Source: Pseudophaeobacter sp965641885
GTDB lineage: Bacteria > Pseudomonadota > Alphaproteobacteria > Rhodobacterales > Rhodobacteraceae
Length of the DNA stretch: 64,000 nucleotides
Reading direction: 5' to 3'
Assembly: GCA_965641885.1 (NCBI GenBank)
Contig: OZ282574.1
Coordinates: forward strand, 1,736,001 to 1,800,000
Part shown: positions 8,894 to 18,784 of the stretch, piece after piece
How the letters are laid out: every line of letters starts with the position of its first letter
Position numbering within the stretch: position 1 is the stretch's first letter
Program-made: the position numbers and the translations under genes
Notes under the pieces: model-generated
Databases searched by the model: none
The model's input: the letters and a program-made list of their open reading frames with translations, nothing else
Told to the model about the DNA's origin: nothing

Positions 8894-9870
8894 GATATCC
8901 TGCATCTGAGAAGCTTGAAATCATTCGGTTGGTCGAAGGATCACATCTGTCAGCACGCCTGACACTGGCCAAACTCGGCATTCCCCGCACCACATTCTAC
9001 CGTTGGTATGATCGTTATTTGCAACGTGGCGAGGCTGGCCTACAGGATCAATCTCCCAAGCCAAAGCATGTCTGGAACCGTATCCCTGACGAGGTGCGGC
9101 GCAAGGTTGTCAAACTGGCGTTACAGGAAACGGAACTGTCACCAAGGGAGCTGGCGGTTTCTTTCACCGATCAGGAAAGCTATTTTGTATCAGAGGCTTC
9201 AATATATCGGATACTCAAAGCCCATGACCTGATCACCAGCCCGGCCTTCATCGTGATCAAGGCGGCAAGCGAGTTCAAAGACAAAACCACTGCCATCAAT
9301 CAGCTTTGGCAGACCGACTTTACCTACCTCAAGGTTTTGGGCTGGGGGTGGTTCTACCTCAGCACCATACTCGACGATTACAGCCGCTACATCATCTCGT
9401 GGAAACTCTGCACAAACATGAGAGCTGCAGACGTGACTGACACGCTGGACTTGGCATTGCAGGCATCAGATTGTGACCAGGTTCACGTCATCCACAAGCC
9501 ACGCCTGCTCAGCGATAACGGTTCAAGTTACGTCTCGGGCGATCTGGCTGATTGGTTGCAGGACAAAGGCATGAAGCACTCACGCGGAGCGCCATATCAT
9601 CCCCAGACACAGGGCAAGATCGAGCGATGGCATCAAACATTGAAGAACCGCATCCTGCTGGAAAACTACTTCTTACCCGGCGATCTCGAAGCTCAGATCG
9701 AAGCCTTCGTAGACCACTATAATCACCAGCGCTACCACGAGAGCCTGAACAACGTCACACCTGCCGACGTCTACTTCGGACGGGACAAAGCTATTCTACA
9801 ACAGCGAGAAAGGATCAAACGAAAGACGCTCGAAGCGCGCCGCTTGCATCACAGGCAACGCGCCGCATAA
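8890..9870 (+). CDS. IS3 transposase orfB (rve integrase)
   Basis: Identical in translation to 4897-5877. DDE residues lie in WQTDFTY, LSDNGSSY and GKIERWHQ. It overlaps orfA by ATGA. With complete ends, this copy could mobilise itself, the other copy and the kinase gene between them. Confidence 0.9.
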   Translation: MRYPASEKLEIIRLVEGSHLSARLTLAKLGIPRTTFYRWYDRYLQRGEAGLQDQSPKPKHVWNRIPDEVRRKVVKLALQETELSPRELAVSFTDQESYFVSEASIYRILKAHDLITSPAFIVIKAASEFKDKTTAINQLWQTDFTYLKVLGWGWFYLSTILDDYSRYIISWKLCTNMRAADVTDTLDLALQASDCDQVHVIHKPRLLSDNGSSYVSGDLADWLQDKGMKHSRGAPYHPQTQGKIERWHQTLKNRILLENYFLPGDLEAQIEAFVDHYNHQRYHESLNNVTPADVYFGRDKAILQQRERIKRKTLEARRLHHRQRAA

Positions 9871-10228
9871 TCAAACCAACCAGATGAGCCAAACGCTCTC
9901 TTAGTTTAGGCCCCCTTTGGACCCAAAAACTCTGCCGACGCACAAGCAATTGGAAAAGAGCATTGACAGATTAGAGAACAGAATAGGCTGGAAGCTGACC
10001 TCCGGACGTTTTGACAGTCCACGATGCGGAGGATCGGCCTTTACCAGGCGCCGATGTGAGCTATGCGTAGGTAGCCTCGCGAACGGCCCTTTCCTGACCT
10101 TCACCCTACACTCTCGATGCTGCGGTCGCAGCCCACTTTCCTGATGGGGTGGATGGCTCCTGCTTCAACCGGCGTCGCAATGCGCCATACTGCAGTTGTC
10201 TAAATCTGCTTATGATAGGAGCCACCCC

Positions 10229-11302
10229 ATGCAGGTTACCACAATAGGCCTTGATCTGGCCAAGAACGTTTTCCAGGTTCAAGAACGTTTTCCAGGTTCA
10301 CGGGATTACGAGTGACGACGAAGTCGCTTTCAACCGCCCACTGAGACGGGCGCAGTTATTGCCGTTCTTCGTGAAACTCGCGCCGTGTCTCGTTGGCATG
10401 GAATCTTGCAGCAGTGCGCATCACTGGGCTCGGGAACTTACGGCAATGGGGCACGATGTTCGACTGATCCCGCCGATGTATGTGAAGCCTTACGTCAAAC
10501 GCGGCAAGTCCGATGCGATTGATGCCGCAGCGATTTGCGAGGCAGTCACCCGTCCAACGATGCGGTTCGTTGCAGTCAAAACGGTAGATCAGCAGGCACT
10601 ACTGTCACTCCATCGTGCGCGTGATTTGTTGGTCCGCCAACGTACTCAGCTGATTAACGGCCTTCGAGGCATGGTCGCCGAGTTCGGTGTTTACATCGCC
10701 AGGGGTCTCGCCCGGGTCATCGGTTTTGCCGAAGATATCTTGGCTGGCGAGGTTTTGGAGCTGCCCGATATCGCAAACGAGGTGTTTCATAACCTCTGCG
10801 AACATCTGATGACCCTTCATGCGCGGATCCGCTGGTACGAAAACCGCCTCAAACAAGTCGCCAAGGAAGACGCGCGAGTACGGCTATTACGAACTATCCC
10901 CCCTCTCGCGCATTTTCAATGCGCTGCCGGGCAGCGGGCGTTGGCGCAGTGACCGCGTCTGCGATTATCGCGAGCATTGGTGATGGACATCAGTTTGAAA
11001 ACGGCCGTGCATTCGCAGCATGGTTGGGGCTGACGCCCGCCAACAAGTCCAGTGGCGGTAAGGAGAAATTGGGACGGATTACGAAGATGGGCGATCAATA
11101 TTTACGGTCATTGCTGGTTGTCGGCATGACATCTTTGGTCAGGCAAACCCGATCCCATCCCGAACGGGCCAGTAAATGGCTCACGTCTTTACTGGAACGA
11201 AAACCAGCACGCGTCGCGACTGTTGCAATGGCCAACAAAACGGCTCGGATCGTCTGGGCCGTTCTGACCCGAAACCAGCCTTACAACTCGCACACGGCTT
11301 GA
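10229..11302 (+). pseudogene. IS110 transposase, twice frameshifted
   Basis: Starts MQVTTIGLDLAKNVFQV (DEDD_Tnp_IS110, first Asp in GLDLAKN). A 19-bp tandem duplication at 10262-10299 then shifts the frame; the reading continues as HGITSDDEVAFNRPLRRAQL...GKSDAIDAAAICEAVTR. A second indel near 10900-10920, just before the expected transposase_20 motif, returns it to the first frame (GAVTASAIIASIGDG, FAAWLGLTPANKSSGGK). Total length matches a ~340-residue family member, so only these two lesions break it. Confidence 0.8.
10262..10299 (+). repeat. 19-bp tandem duplication in IS110 gene
   Basis: AAGAACGTTTTCCAGGTTC occurs twice back to back. One unit fits the conserved KNVFQV reading; the extra unit shifts the frame by +1. 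Confidence 0.85.
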
Positions 11303-11537
11303 GAGGAATAGAAACAACGAGATAGCAAGACCCGCGAGATGATGGTGCATAAGTCTGCCGCCAAAACCAAGACACCCCGTCGAATGTCCCGGGCCCAAAA
11401 GCCCGAATTCCTGTAAGGGACTTGGTTTGCGGAACCCATCAGGGCCAGCGGTCAAAACCGCGCAAACAGGCCGGACACATGACTGCTTCTGACAAATGCA
11501 CAAATCTGACCAAAAATGTCTTGCTATGCAGGAGCCA

Positions 11538-12903
11538 ATGGTATGGACCCCACCGCCCCCTGACGGCGAAGATTGGGCATTTGCAAAGCAAGGAGAGATA
11601 CCATGGAAGTTATACGAATTGGATTGGACTTGGCGAAAAATATCTTTGAGGTCCACGGTGTAGATTCTCAAGACAAAGCCGTTCTGCGAAAGACGTTGCG
11701 ACGAGATGCTGTCTCTCAATTCTTCGCAGATCTACCACCTTGTATTGTTGGAATGGAGGCGTGCAGCGGATCTCACTATTGGGCAAAGGTCTTTACCGAC
11801 CTTGGACACGAGGTTCGCTTGATCTCACCGCAATTTGTGACGCCATATGTGAAATCGAACAAAAACGACCGGAATGATGCCGAGGCAATTTGCGAGGCCA
11901 TAAGCAGGCCGTCGATGCGCTTTGTGCCGCCTAAATCCTCAGAGCAGCTTGAGATTCAAGCCGTTCATCGTATCCGCCAGAGGTTGGTATCAGATCGGAC
12001 GCGGCTGGTGAACCAAATCCGAGGCTTGTTGGCGGAGCATGGCGTGGTCGTCGCGCGCGACATTACACGTCTCAGACAAGCACTTGGAAGGATTGTGGAT
12101 GAATCTGACACTAACTTAGGGCAAATAATCACTGAATTGGCTTGCGATGTACATGACGAACTCGTGGAACTTGATCAGCGTATTGCTGGGTACAATAAGC
12201 GTATCCGAGACCTCTTTCGATCCAATCAAATGTGCCAACGTATTGGGAAAATCGAGGGGATAGGGCCAATAACCGCCACGGCACTCGTCGCAGCTGTCGG
12301 CGACAGAACATGCTTCAAGAATGGAAGACAATTTGCGGCCTGGCTTGGGCTCGTCCCGAAACAGCATTCCAGTGGCGGTAAGTCGCGCTTGTTTGGGATC
12401 AGCAAACGTGGCGATCGGTATCTACGAACTCTAATGATCCATGGTGCCCGCGCGGTCCTCGCAAAGGCGGGTGGGAAGGTTGATGCCAGAAGCCTGTGGA
12501 TCGGACGAATGCGCGACCGGCGGCACCCAAACGTGGTTGCTGTGGCTCTTGCAAACAAGAACGCGAGGATCGTTTGGTCAGTCTTGTCCAATGGTACAGA
12601 GTATCAGCCCATGGCCTCGGTATGAGACGGCGATGAAAAATTAAACGAGGAGGCTAAACCCGGAATATTGCAACAACTTGGCATGGGATGGTGAAAACGA
12701 CACGAACCGTTGCTTTTTGAACCTGGTGTGTGGATCGGTACAGCAAAGCTGATGCCTAGGAGCCAATGAGGGAGAAGCAAGCGGAAATCCATCGAGGCTC
12801 GCGGCGACAATATATTGGGCCGCTCAAGGAAGCCGGATATACGTCAGCAATCGTGATCCTAAATCAAACCAACCAAAATCGTTGCAATAAGGTGGGGTCC
12901 ATA
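11538..12903 (+). mobile_element. IS110-family element 2 (intact)
   Basis: Sub-terminal inverted repeats TATGGACCCCACC (near 11542) and GGTGGGGTCCATA (near 12890) enclose one intact transposase. It abuts element 1 head-to-tail with no gap, and the two transposases are related but clearly different. Confidence 0.75.
11603..12625 (+). CDS. IS110-family transposase (DEDD/transposase_20)
   Basis: 340 residues from the ATG preceded by AAGGAG. N-terminal RuvC-like DEDD domain: RIGLDLAKNIFEVHG, IVGMEACSGSHYWAK, KSNKNDRNDAEAICEA. C-terminal transposase_20 domain with helix-hairpin-helix: IEGIGPITATALVAAVGD, FAAWLGLVPKQHSSGGKSR, GDRYLRTLMIHGARA, including the Ser expected for DNA attack in the SSGGK motif. 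No internal stop. It is likely active. Confidence 0.9.
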   Translation: MEVIRIGLDLAKNIFEVHGVDSQDKAVLRKTLRRDAVSQFFADLPPCIVGMEACSGSHYWAKVFTDLGHEVRLISPQFVTPYVKSNKNDRNDAEAICEAISRPSMRFVPPKSSEQLEIQAVHRIRQRLVSDRTRLVNQIRGLLAEHGVVVARDITRLRQALGRIVDESDTNLGQIITELACDVHDELVELDQRIAGYNKRIRDLFRSNQMCQRIGKIEGIGPITATALVAAVGDRTCFKNGRQFAAWLGLVPKQHSSGGKSRLFGISKRGDRYLRTLMIHGARAVLAKAGGKVDARSLWIGRMRDRRHPNVVAVALANKNARIVWSVLSNGTEYQPMASV

Positions 12904-13283
12904 TACATCCACACAGGATCTTCGCCGCACGCGCGAAATCACGAGCAACTCAGACTCACGCTTCGCGGAAAAAGTGAGCTTTCGAGGCAGACACGCCAAA
13001 GCCCAGTTTTCAACATCTTGCTGTTTGATCGAGATCATCGGCAAGCCTGCAACGGACGGCCAACCTTCCGACGAGCGACCATTGGTACCGCGGTGAGCGG
13101 GGAGTGGTCGTGTGGGGTCGTCATGGCAACGTCCCGAACGCAAGCATTCTCGAATTGCCTGATTGAGCCAGAAGTGCTGTTCCGGTCTCGGAAAGCATCG
13201 CGCGGGCCTTGATCTATCGCATTGGGAAGACCGGAGAACCTCGCTAAACTTTCCAACTTCAGCGACCGGGAGAAAACAGGACA
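12904..13283 (+). other. Intergenic before the P-type ATPase; repeat-like, no gene
   Basis: Open frames here show no family resemblance. The end contains GGGAGAAAACAGG, which supplies the ribosome binding site for the GTG start at 13284. No convincing operator was seen. Confidence 0.45.
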
Positions 13284-16004
13284 GTGTCTGCAACGTTAGA
13301 AAAGGATCAAAATGCGATCTCGAGCTGGCACGCCGAAGCGGTCACCGCCGTCATGGACGGGCTCGATGCGACCGAACATGGGCTGACCGACATTGAAGCC
13401 GCCGCGCGAATGGCCCAGTTTGGCCGCAATGAACTGCCGGGGCAGAAGTGCGCAGGACCCCTGAGGCGGTTTCTGGCGCAGTTCAACAATCTGCTGATCT
13501 ACGTGCTTATCGGCGCGGCTGTCGTGACCGGTGGATTGGGCTATACGAAGGACACGCTCGTCATCATTGCGGTCGTCCTTGTGAATGCCGGTATCGGTTT
13601 CGTTCAGGAAGGTCGCGGGGAGGCCGCGATCGCGGCGCTGCGCCGCATGTTGGCACCCGTGGCGTCGGTCCTGCGCGACAACCAGCGCCGGAGGGTTGAT
13701 GCCGCTGAACTGGTGCCGGGTGATATCATTCTGATCGAGGCCGGAGATAGGGTTCCGGCGGATGCCCGTCTGATCGAAGCAGCTGCATTGAAGGTACAGG
13801 AAGCGATCCTGTCAGGGGAATCCGTGCCGGTCGACAAGTCGGTCGAGCCGGTCGCCAGTGATGCGGCCCTCGGCGACCGTGCGTCGATGATCTACAGCGG
13901 GACGCTGGTCGTCTCCGGACAGGGGCGCGCCGTTGCCACCGCGACAGGAACCGATGCTGAAATTGGTCGGATCAGCGGCCTTCTTACGGGTGTCGAGGAA
14001 CTGACAACACCGCTCCTGAAAAAGATGGACGTCTTTGCCCGCTGGATCACCGCCCTGATCCTGAGCGGCGCGGCCATCTTGCTGATATACGGGTTCTTCG
14101 TGCAGCACCTGCCGTTCGAGGCGCTTTTCATGATCGTCGTCAGCCTGTCCGTGGCCGCGATGCCGGAGGGGCTTCCGGCCGTCCTGACGATCACCTTGGC
14201 AATGGGCGTGCGCAATATGTCGGCCCGCAATGCCATCGTGCGCCGTTTGCCGGCAATTGAGACACTGGGCGCGCTGACCGTGATCTGCACCGACAAGACC
14301 GGCACCCTTACCCGCAACGAGATGATGGTCGCATCGATCTCGGCCAATGGCCGGCGCTATTCGGTGGAGGGAGAGGGGTATTTGGCGACCGGGCGGATCG
14401 TGGCCGAGGACGGTGGCGAGACCGGCGACCTGGGCACATTGATCGCGACGGCGACCCTGTGCAACGATGCCGCAATTGGGGATGGACCGGACGGCGATCT
14501 AAGCATCAGTGGCGATCCGATGGAGGCGGCGCTGCTGGTTCTGGCCGACAAAGCCGGGACACCTCACGACGCCTTGAGAGCCGAGTGGACACGGGATGCG
14601 GTGCTGCCGTTCGACGCGGCACATCGCTATATGGCCACGCAGGCGACATTGGACCGCGGCGCGCTGGACGCCTGGATCCATGTCAAGGGCGCGCCGGAAG
14701 CGATGTTCGATTTGTGCGCCAGCGAGGCGGACGACGATGGTGAGGTGCCGCTCGACCGGGCCTACTGGGAGGCAGAGACAGACCGGATAGCCGCACTCGG
14801 CCAGCGGGTGATCGCACTTGCGAGCAAGCCCGCCTCGAAACAAACGGCGGATCTGGATCATTCGGATCTCTCAGAGGGGCTGATGCTGCTTGGGCTGGTC
14901 GGGCTGATCGATCCGCCGCGTACCGAGGCCATTGCCGCCGTTTCCGACTGCCAAGGCGCCGGAATCACCGTCAAAATGATCACGGGAGATCATGCCGCGA
15001 CTGCTGCGGCCATCGCCGCGAAGATCGGGTTGCCCAACCCCGAGCGTGTTCTCACCGGGCGAGACATCGATGGGTTCGATGACGCGGCGCTGTTGCAGGA
15101 AGCAGAGGTAACCAACGTGTTCGCCCGCACCACGCCTGAACACAAGCTGCGTCTGGTTTCTGCAATGCAAGCACGCGGCCAGATCGTTGCGATGACTGGC
15201 GACGGGGTCAACGACACGCCCGCACTCAAACGCGCCGACGCCGGGGTAGCCATGGGCATCACCGGGTCGGATGCGGCCAAGGAGGTGGCCGATCTGATCC
15301 TGACGGATGACAACTTCGTTTCGATCGCGGCCGCTGTTCGAGAAGGGCGTACGGTCTACGAAAACATCCGCAAGGTGATCAGCTGGACGTTGCCGACCAA
15401 CGCGGGCGAAGTCGGCATCATCATCCTTGCCCTGGTTCTGGGGTTGGTCATTCCCATGTCGGCGCTGCAGATCCTTTGGATCAACCTCATTACCGCAGGG
15501 TCGCTCGGCGTGGCCCTCGCGTTCGAAAGGTCAGAAGAAGCGATCATGCATCAACCGCCGCTCCCTGTCGGTGCGCCACTACTGGATCGCGTTCTGATCT
15601 GGCACATCGCCTTTGTCACTTTGCTGTTTCTCGCGGCGATATACGGGGTCTTCAACTATGCCATGGACCGTGGCTACAGCCTCGAGCTTGCGCGCACGCT
15701 CACCGTGAACGTGTTGATCATACTGGAAGTGTTCCACCTCTTCTACGTTCGAAACATCCATACCACGTCGCTGACCTGGGAGGCGGTGCGCGGCACGCCG
15801 GCAGTTTGGATTTGCCTGATGATCGTCGTGGTCGGCCAGTTGCTGTTCACCTATGCGCCGTTCATGCAGAATGTTTTCGACACGCGGCCGGTTACGCTGA
15901 CCGATGGTGCAATCCTTATGGGCGTCGGGGTCGCGTTCTTTGCGATCGTCGAGATGGAAAAGCAGTTGCGGCTTCGCTGGAATGACCAAAAAAATACAGT
16001 CTGA
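13284..16004 (+). CDS. Cation-transporting P-type ATPase (P2/CtpF-like)
   Basis: 906 residues. Order: N-terminal cation ATPase domain (DATEHGLTDIEAAARM), A-domain with LSGESVPVDK, M4 PEGLPAVLTITLAMGVR, phosphorylation motif CTDKTGTLTRN with Asp337, nucleotide site KGAPEAMFDLC, MITGDH, hinge TGDGVNDTPALKRADAGVAM, and the C-terminal membrane bundle. M5 TNAGEV keeps the Asn and Glu used for Ca2+ in SERCA-type pumps. M6 reads WINLITAGSLGVALAFE and lacks the Asp of SERCA, as in CtpF-like pumps. It probably exports Ca2+ or another cation from the cytoplasm. The GTG start has GGAG 11 bases upstream and begins MSATLEKDQN. It stands alone after IS110 debris. Confidence 0.85.
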   Translation: MSATLEKDQNAISSWHAEAVTAVMDGLDATEHGLTDIEAAARMAQFGRNELPGQKCAGPLRRFLAQFNNLLIYVLIGAAVVTGGLGYTKDTLVIIAVVLVNAGIGFVQEGRGEAAIAALRRMLAPVASVLRDNQRRRVDAAELVPGDIILIEAGDRVPADARLIEAAALKVQEAILSGESVPVDKSVEPVASDAALGDRASMIYSGTLVVSGQGRAVATATGTDAEIGRISGLLTGVEELTTPLLKKMDVFARWITALILSGAAILLIYGFFVQHLPFEALFMIVVSLSVAAMPEGLPAVLTITLAMGVRNMSARNAIVRRLPAIETLGALTVICTDKTGTLTRNEMMVASISANGRRYSVEGEGYLATGRIVAEDGGETGDLGTLIATATLCNDAAIGDGPDGDLSISGDPMEAALLVLADKAGTPHDALRAEWTRDAVLPFDAAHRYMATQATLDRGALDAWIHVKGAPEAMFDLCASEADDDGEVPLDRAYWEAETDRIAALGQRVIALASKPASKQTADLDHSDLSEGLMLLGLVGLIDPPRTEAIAAVSDCQGAGITVKMITGDHAATAAAIAAKIGLPNPERVLTGRDIDGFDDAALLQEAEVTNVFARTTPEHKLRLVSAMQARGQIVAMTGDGVNDTPALKRADAGVAMGITGSDAAKEVADLILTDDNFVSIAAAVREGRTVYENIRKVISWTLPTNAGEVGIIILALVLGLVIPMSALQILWINLITAGSLGVALAFERSEEAIMHQPPLPVGAPLLDRVLIWHIAFVTLLFLAAIYGVFNYAMDRGYSLELARTLTVNVLIILEVFHLFYVRNIHTTSLTWEAVRGTPAVWICLMIVVVGQLLFTYAPFMQNVFDTRPVTLTDGAILMGVGVAFFAIVEMEKQLRLRWNDQKNTV

Positions 16005-16261
16005 GCTTGGGTCACGACCCCGGCGGCAAGCGGTACCCCGGCGTGACTTCACTTCTCTGACATTCGCTCGAAGTCTTTGGCCATACTGACAAACCGGGCG
16101 CTTCAAAGGTTTAAGAGCGTGAGTTTCAGCCTGTTTCCCAACTCACATTCGTAATATGGAGTTATCGCAATGCGAAGGCGAGTGCGAGTATGCAGAGCAC
16201 GATGTTGAAAAGCCAAATCGCTGAAGAAACCCGTCTCCGCGCACCTGCATTCTGGAATGGC

Positions 16262-17566
16262 TTAATCATAATCAAATCGCTCCGACAATATACGATGCGA
16301 AGGCGTTCCTCTGTCAATCAGATGATCCTCCGCGATATTCATCATGATGGCAGGGCCGCACAGCACAAAAATCCATTCCCTGATCTCCTGCTCCGAAAAA
16401 ACACGATCTATCAGTGCAGCATCAATAAAGCCTGTCTCTCCGCGCCAGTCTTCTGGTGGTTCTGACAAGACATAGACCACATCCTCGGCGCCCAATTCGT
16501 CACGATAAGCGATTTGATCGACCGCACGATTTCCATAGATGACTCTCACTTTGCGCGGATCTGCGGTCAGACGCATTTGTCTCAGTATCCCAATGAGCGG
16601 CGCAAGCCCCACACCTCCTGCAATGAGAGCCACGCCCGGTTCGGTGCGACCATCGACCGACAGATTTCCGAATGGGCCGTCAAGATATGCGAGCGATCCA
16701 GGTTTTATCTGACCAATGGTTCGTGTGAAATCGCCAAGCTCCTTGATCATGAAGGAAACTTTAGCGCCGGCTGCCGGTGCGGAGCTAATGGAGAAGGGGT
16801 TTTCCTTCATCGAGAAGGAACCGTTGCCGACATTCAGCCAGACGAATTGCCCTGCCTTGTAATCAAGGCCATCGTGACCCTTTGGTTCAACCGATAATTC
16901 CCATTGCTTTGGCGTCAATTGGGTCACGGAGGATACTTGCCACGAACGGGATTTCTGCCAAAGCGGCACAAGCAGGTAGACGTAAAGCAGGGATCCGGCC
17001 GCGACACTCGTCATCGCCAGCCACACCCATGTCATCAGGGGCTGCGATCCATATCGCCCCGCATGGGTGGTGTGATGCAAAATAAGTAACGCGATCAATA
17101 GCGCGCCAATCCCATGCATGAGACGCCATGTCTCATAATTGTAATCCAGCTTCGTACGCGCGATTGCGAGAAGAACAAGGCTTGGAAGCAGCAGAAACGC
17201 TGCAATTCCAGTCGAAAGGCTCGAGAAATCTGTTGTGATCGTGAGCTGCCGCGTCGGGTCCCATGGTCGTTGACCACCTGACGGTGTCGATTGGTAGAGA
17301 AACGGGTGTAGCACTGCAAAGATCAGTGCCGTACGAGCCATGGCTTGATGAATCCGCATGGTCACATCCATTCCGATACCGTTCGAGACACTCTTGAAAC
17401 GGCCGGACAGGATAAATTCCATCAGGATCATCGAGAAGGCCATAATACCGAGGCCGGAAGCAAGCCCGTGGTGAAAAGGGCGCGGCGGTCCTCCCGTCAA
17501 CCACGACAAGAGCAACGGCATGGCAGCAAGGAGAAGGTAAACGACAATCAAAATCAATGGCTTCAT
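16262..17566 (-). CDS. Ferric-reductase-like membrane flavocytochrome
   Basis: 434 residues. The N-terminal half has about six membrane helices with paired histidines in RIHQAMARTALIFAVLHPFLY and WRLMHGIGALLIALLILHHTTH, suited to binding two hemes (ferric reductase-like domain). The C-terminal half is a ferredoxin-reductase module: FAD site ENPFSISSAP, NAD(P) site IAGGVGLAPLIGILRQM, and tail LCGPAIMMNIAED. It would pass electrons from cytoplasmic NAD(P)H across the membrane to Fe(III), oxygen or another acceptor. The FAD motif is NPFSIS rather than RxYS, common in this subfamily. It is convergent with the ATPase gene. The ribosome binding site is weak. Confidence 0.85.
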   Translation of the reverse strand: MKPLILIVVYLLLAAMPLLLSWLTGGPPRPFHHGLASGLGIMAFSMILMEFILSGRFKSVSNGIGMDVTMRIHQAMARTALIFAVLHPFLYQSTPSGGQRPWDPTRQLTITTDFSSLSTGIAAFLLLPSLVLLAIARTKLDYNYETWRLMHGIGALLIALLILHHTTHAGRYGSQPLMTWVWLAMTSVAAGSLLYVYLLVPLWQKSRSWQVSSVTQLTPKQWELSVEPKGHDGLDYKAGQFVWLNVGNGSFSMKENPFSISSAPAAGAKVSFMIKELGDFTRTIGQIKPGSLAYLDGPFGNLSVDGRTEPGVALIAGGVGLAPLIGILRQMRLTADPRKVRVIYGNRAVDQIAYRDELGAEDVVYVLSEPPEDWRGETGFIDAALIDRVFSEQEIREWIFVLCGPAIMMNIAEDHLIDRGTPSHRILSERFDYD

Positions 17567-17902
17567 CTATTTCGTCCATTCCACATGGAACACAATGAAT
17601 AAAGCTTATCATCAAACGGCGACACAAAAAGTTTTTGGAATTTCTGGTTCGGTCGGCGGCGTTTCTCAGTTACCTCTCACAGACCTCTTGTTGCCGGTTG
17701 TGCCAGATTCATCCAAATTGGTGCCCGGGGCAATCAACTTGATCAGCATAGCGGGCGTTCGCGCGAGTAGCAGAATATGTCAGCAAGGGCTTGGACCCGC
17801 CTTGCGGTGGTGCAGCAAGAACGCCATTTGGGTGGGATTTCGAACGTCGGCTTCCACCAGCAGCACCATTAAACCTCGCAGTCGCGGAGAATGTCCGGTT
17901 TC
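17567..17902. other. Intergenic, no gene recognised
   Basis: No coding signal on either strand. The sequence leads into the direct-repeat segment that starts at about 17903. Confidence 0.4.
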
Positions 17903-18438
17903 CGCCCTTCCTGTAGGCGCAGCTCCTGGGCCTGGCCACTCAAGCGGGGGGCTGCATTTGGCTGTTGCATGGCGCATGACTTGCCTCTTTTGAAAGACAG
18001 CCATGTTCAGTTTGACGCCAAAAATCTGTTTCCACTTTGGGAGTCTGAAACTGGTAAGGTAATTTCCGTAACGCTATGAAACTGTAACGTTATTCCCATT
18101 CTGGAAAGCAACGTGCTCATCTCGGCGCTATTTTCCGGTTCCGGCCTACACATGATCCCTCCAAAACTGCACATATTGGCCGATATTGAACTGATGAGAC
18201 ACGTGTAACCTTGTTTTTGGGGCGTTTCAGAAGGGTAGGGGAGTTTGCAACGGGAAGTGTCCCGAAATCGTCGCCTCAGCCTATGAGAGCCATTTTGATA
18301 GGGATTGAAAGACAAAACCCTCTGGGGGATAGCGGCCTTAAAATCCTCTTTAATGCCCTTTTAAATATGGCTCCATCCGGCATCTTCCGGGTTCATCCGG
18401 TGTCTTCCGGTTACTGCAATATCAAGTGTCTCCTAACA
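17903..18438 (+). repeat. ~540-bp direct repeat, left copy
   Basis: From CGCCCTTCCTGTAGGCGCAG to GTGTCTCCTAACA this matches 28327-28873 in the same orientation with only scattered base changes and a 10-bp (CATCTTCCGG) length difference. It contains CGGGAAGTGTCCCG and a run of TCCGG-ending short repeats. No coding signal was recognised. The match breaks exactly where the IS3 element begins. The two copies bracket about 9.9 kb of accessory DNA. Confidence 0.85.
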
Positions 18439-18496
18439 TCCGGCAAATTCGGACAGCGTGCTAAGATGTATCCAACCTTGAAGCCAGGATACACAA

Positions 18497-18784
18497 ATGA
18501 CCAAGAGACGCAGTTTTTCAAACAAGTTCAAAGCTACGGTGGCGCTTGAGGCGCTTGAGGCGCTTCGCGGAGACAAGACGGCGCAGGAGATTGCAGCCAA
18601 GCACAAGGTTCACCCAACGCAAGTAACGACGTGGAAAAGGCAGGCGATTGATGGCCTGACGGGCGTGTTTTCCGATAAGGTCAGACGGGCGGAAGACAAC
18701 GAGGCCGAAGTCAAAGAGCTTCACGCCAAGATCGGCAAGCTGGCGATCGAAAATGATTTTTTGTCACAAGGGCTGAAGCGATGA
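18497..18784 (+). CDS. IS3 transposase orfA
   Basis: 95 residues: MTKRRSFSNKFKATVALEAL, HTH AQEIAAKHKVHPTQVTTWK, then a coiled tail NEAEVKELHAKIGKLAIEND. A 9-bp in-frame tandem duplication gives ALEALEALRG where relatives have one fewer EAL (family knowledge). The stop overlaps the orfB start by 4 bases (ATGA). Confidence 0.85.
   Translation: MTKRRSFSNKFKATVALEALEALRGDKTAQEIAAKHKVHPTQVTTWKRQAIDGLTGVFSDKVRRAEDNEAEVKELHAKIGKLAIENDFLSQGLKR

Larger units (their letters stand above)
8433..9944 (+). mobile_element. IS3-family element, 1512 bp, copy 2
   Basis: Same element as 4823-6334, now rightward. It begins TGTCTGACGTCAGCGCTTAT and ends with the complement of TGTGCGTCGGCAGAGTTTTT. Both termini and both genes are intact. 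The flanks (AAT before, AGC after) are not a target duplication. A clipped relative of its right end lies at 46796-47018. Confidence 0.9.
10148..11537 (+). mobile_element. IS110-family element 1 (inactivated)
   Basis: Sub-terminal inverted repeats GGCTCCTGC (near 10155) and GCAGGAGCC (near 11529) bracket a DEDD-type transposase gene and a long 3' non-coding stretch, as in the IS1111 group. The right boundary abuts the next IS110 element directly. Boundaries are approximate because IS110 elements often make no target duplication. The ~200 bp before it (9945-10147) hold only repeat-like sequence. Confidence 0.65.

Noticed and set aside
4823..9944. Calling this a bona fide composite transposon
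   Set aside because: No target duplication outside the two ISs; only the arrangement is claimed.
17903..18438. Short iterated TCCGG-ending repeats as a CRISPR-like or iteron array
   Set aside because: Units are too short and irregular and there are no spacers or Rep/Cas genes.
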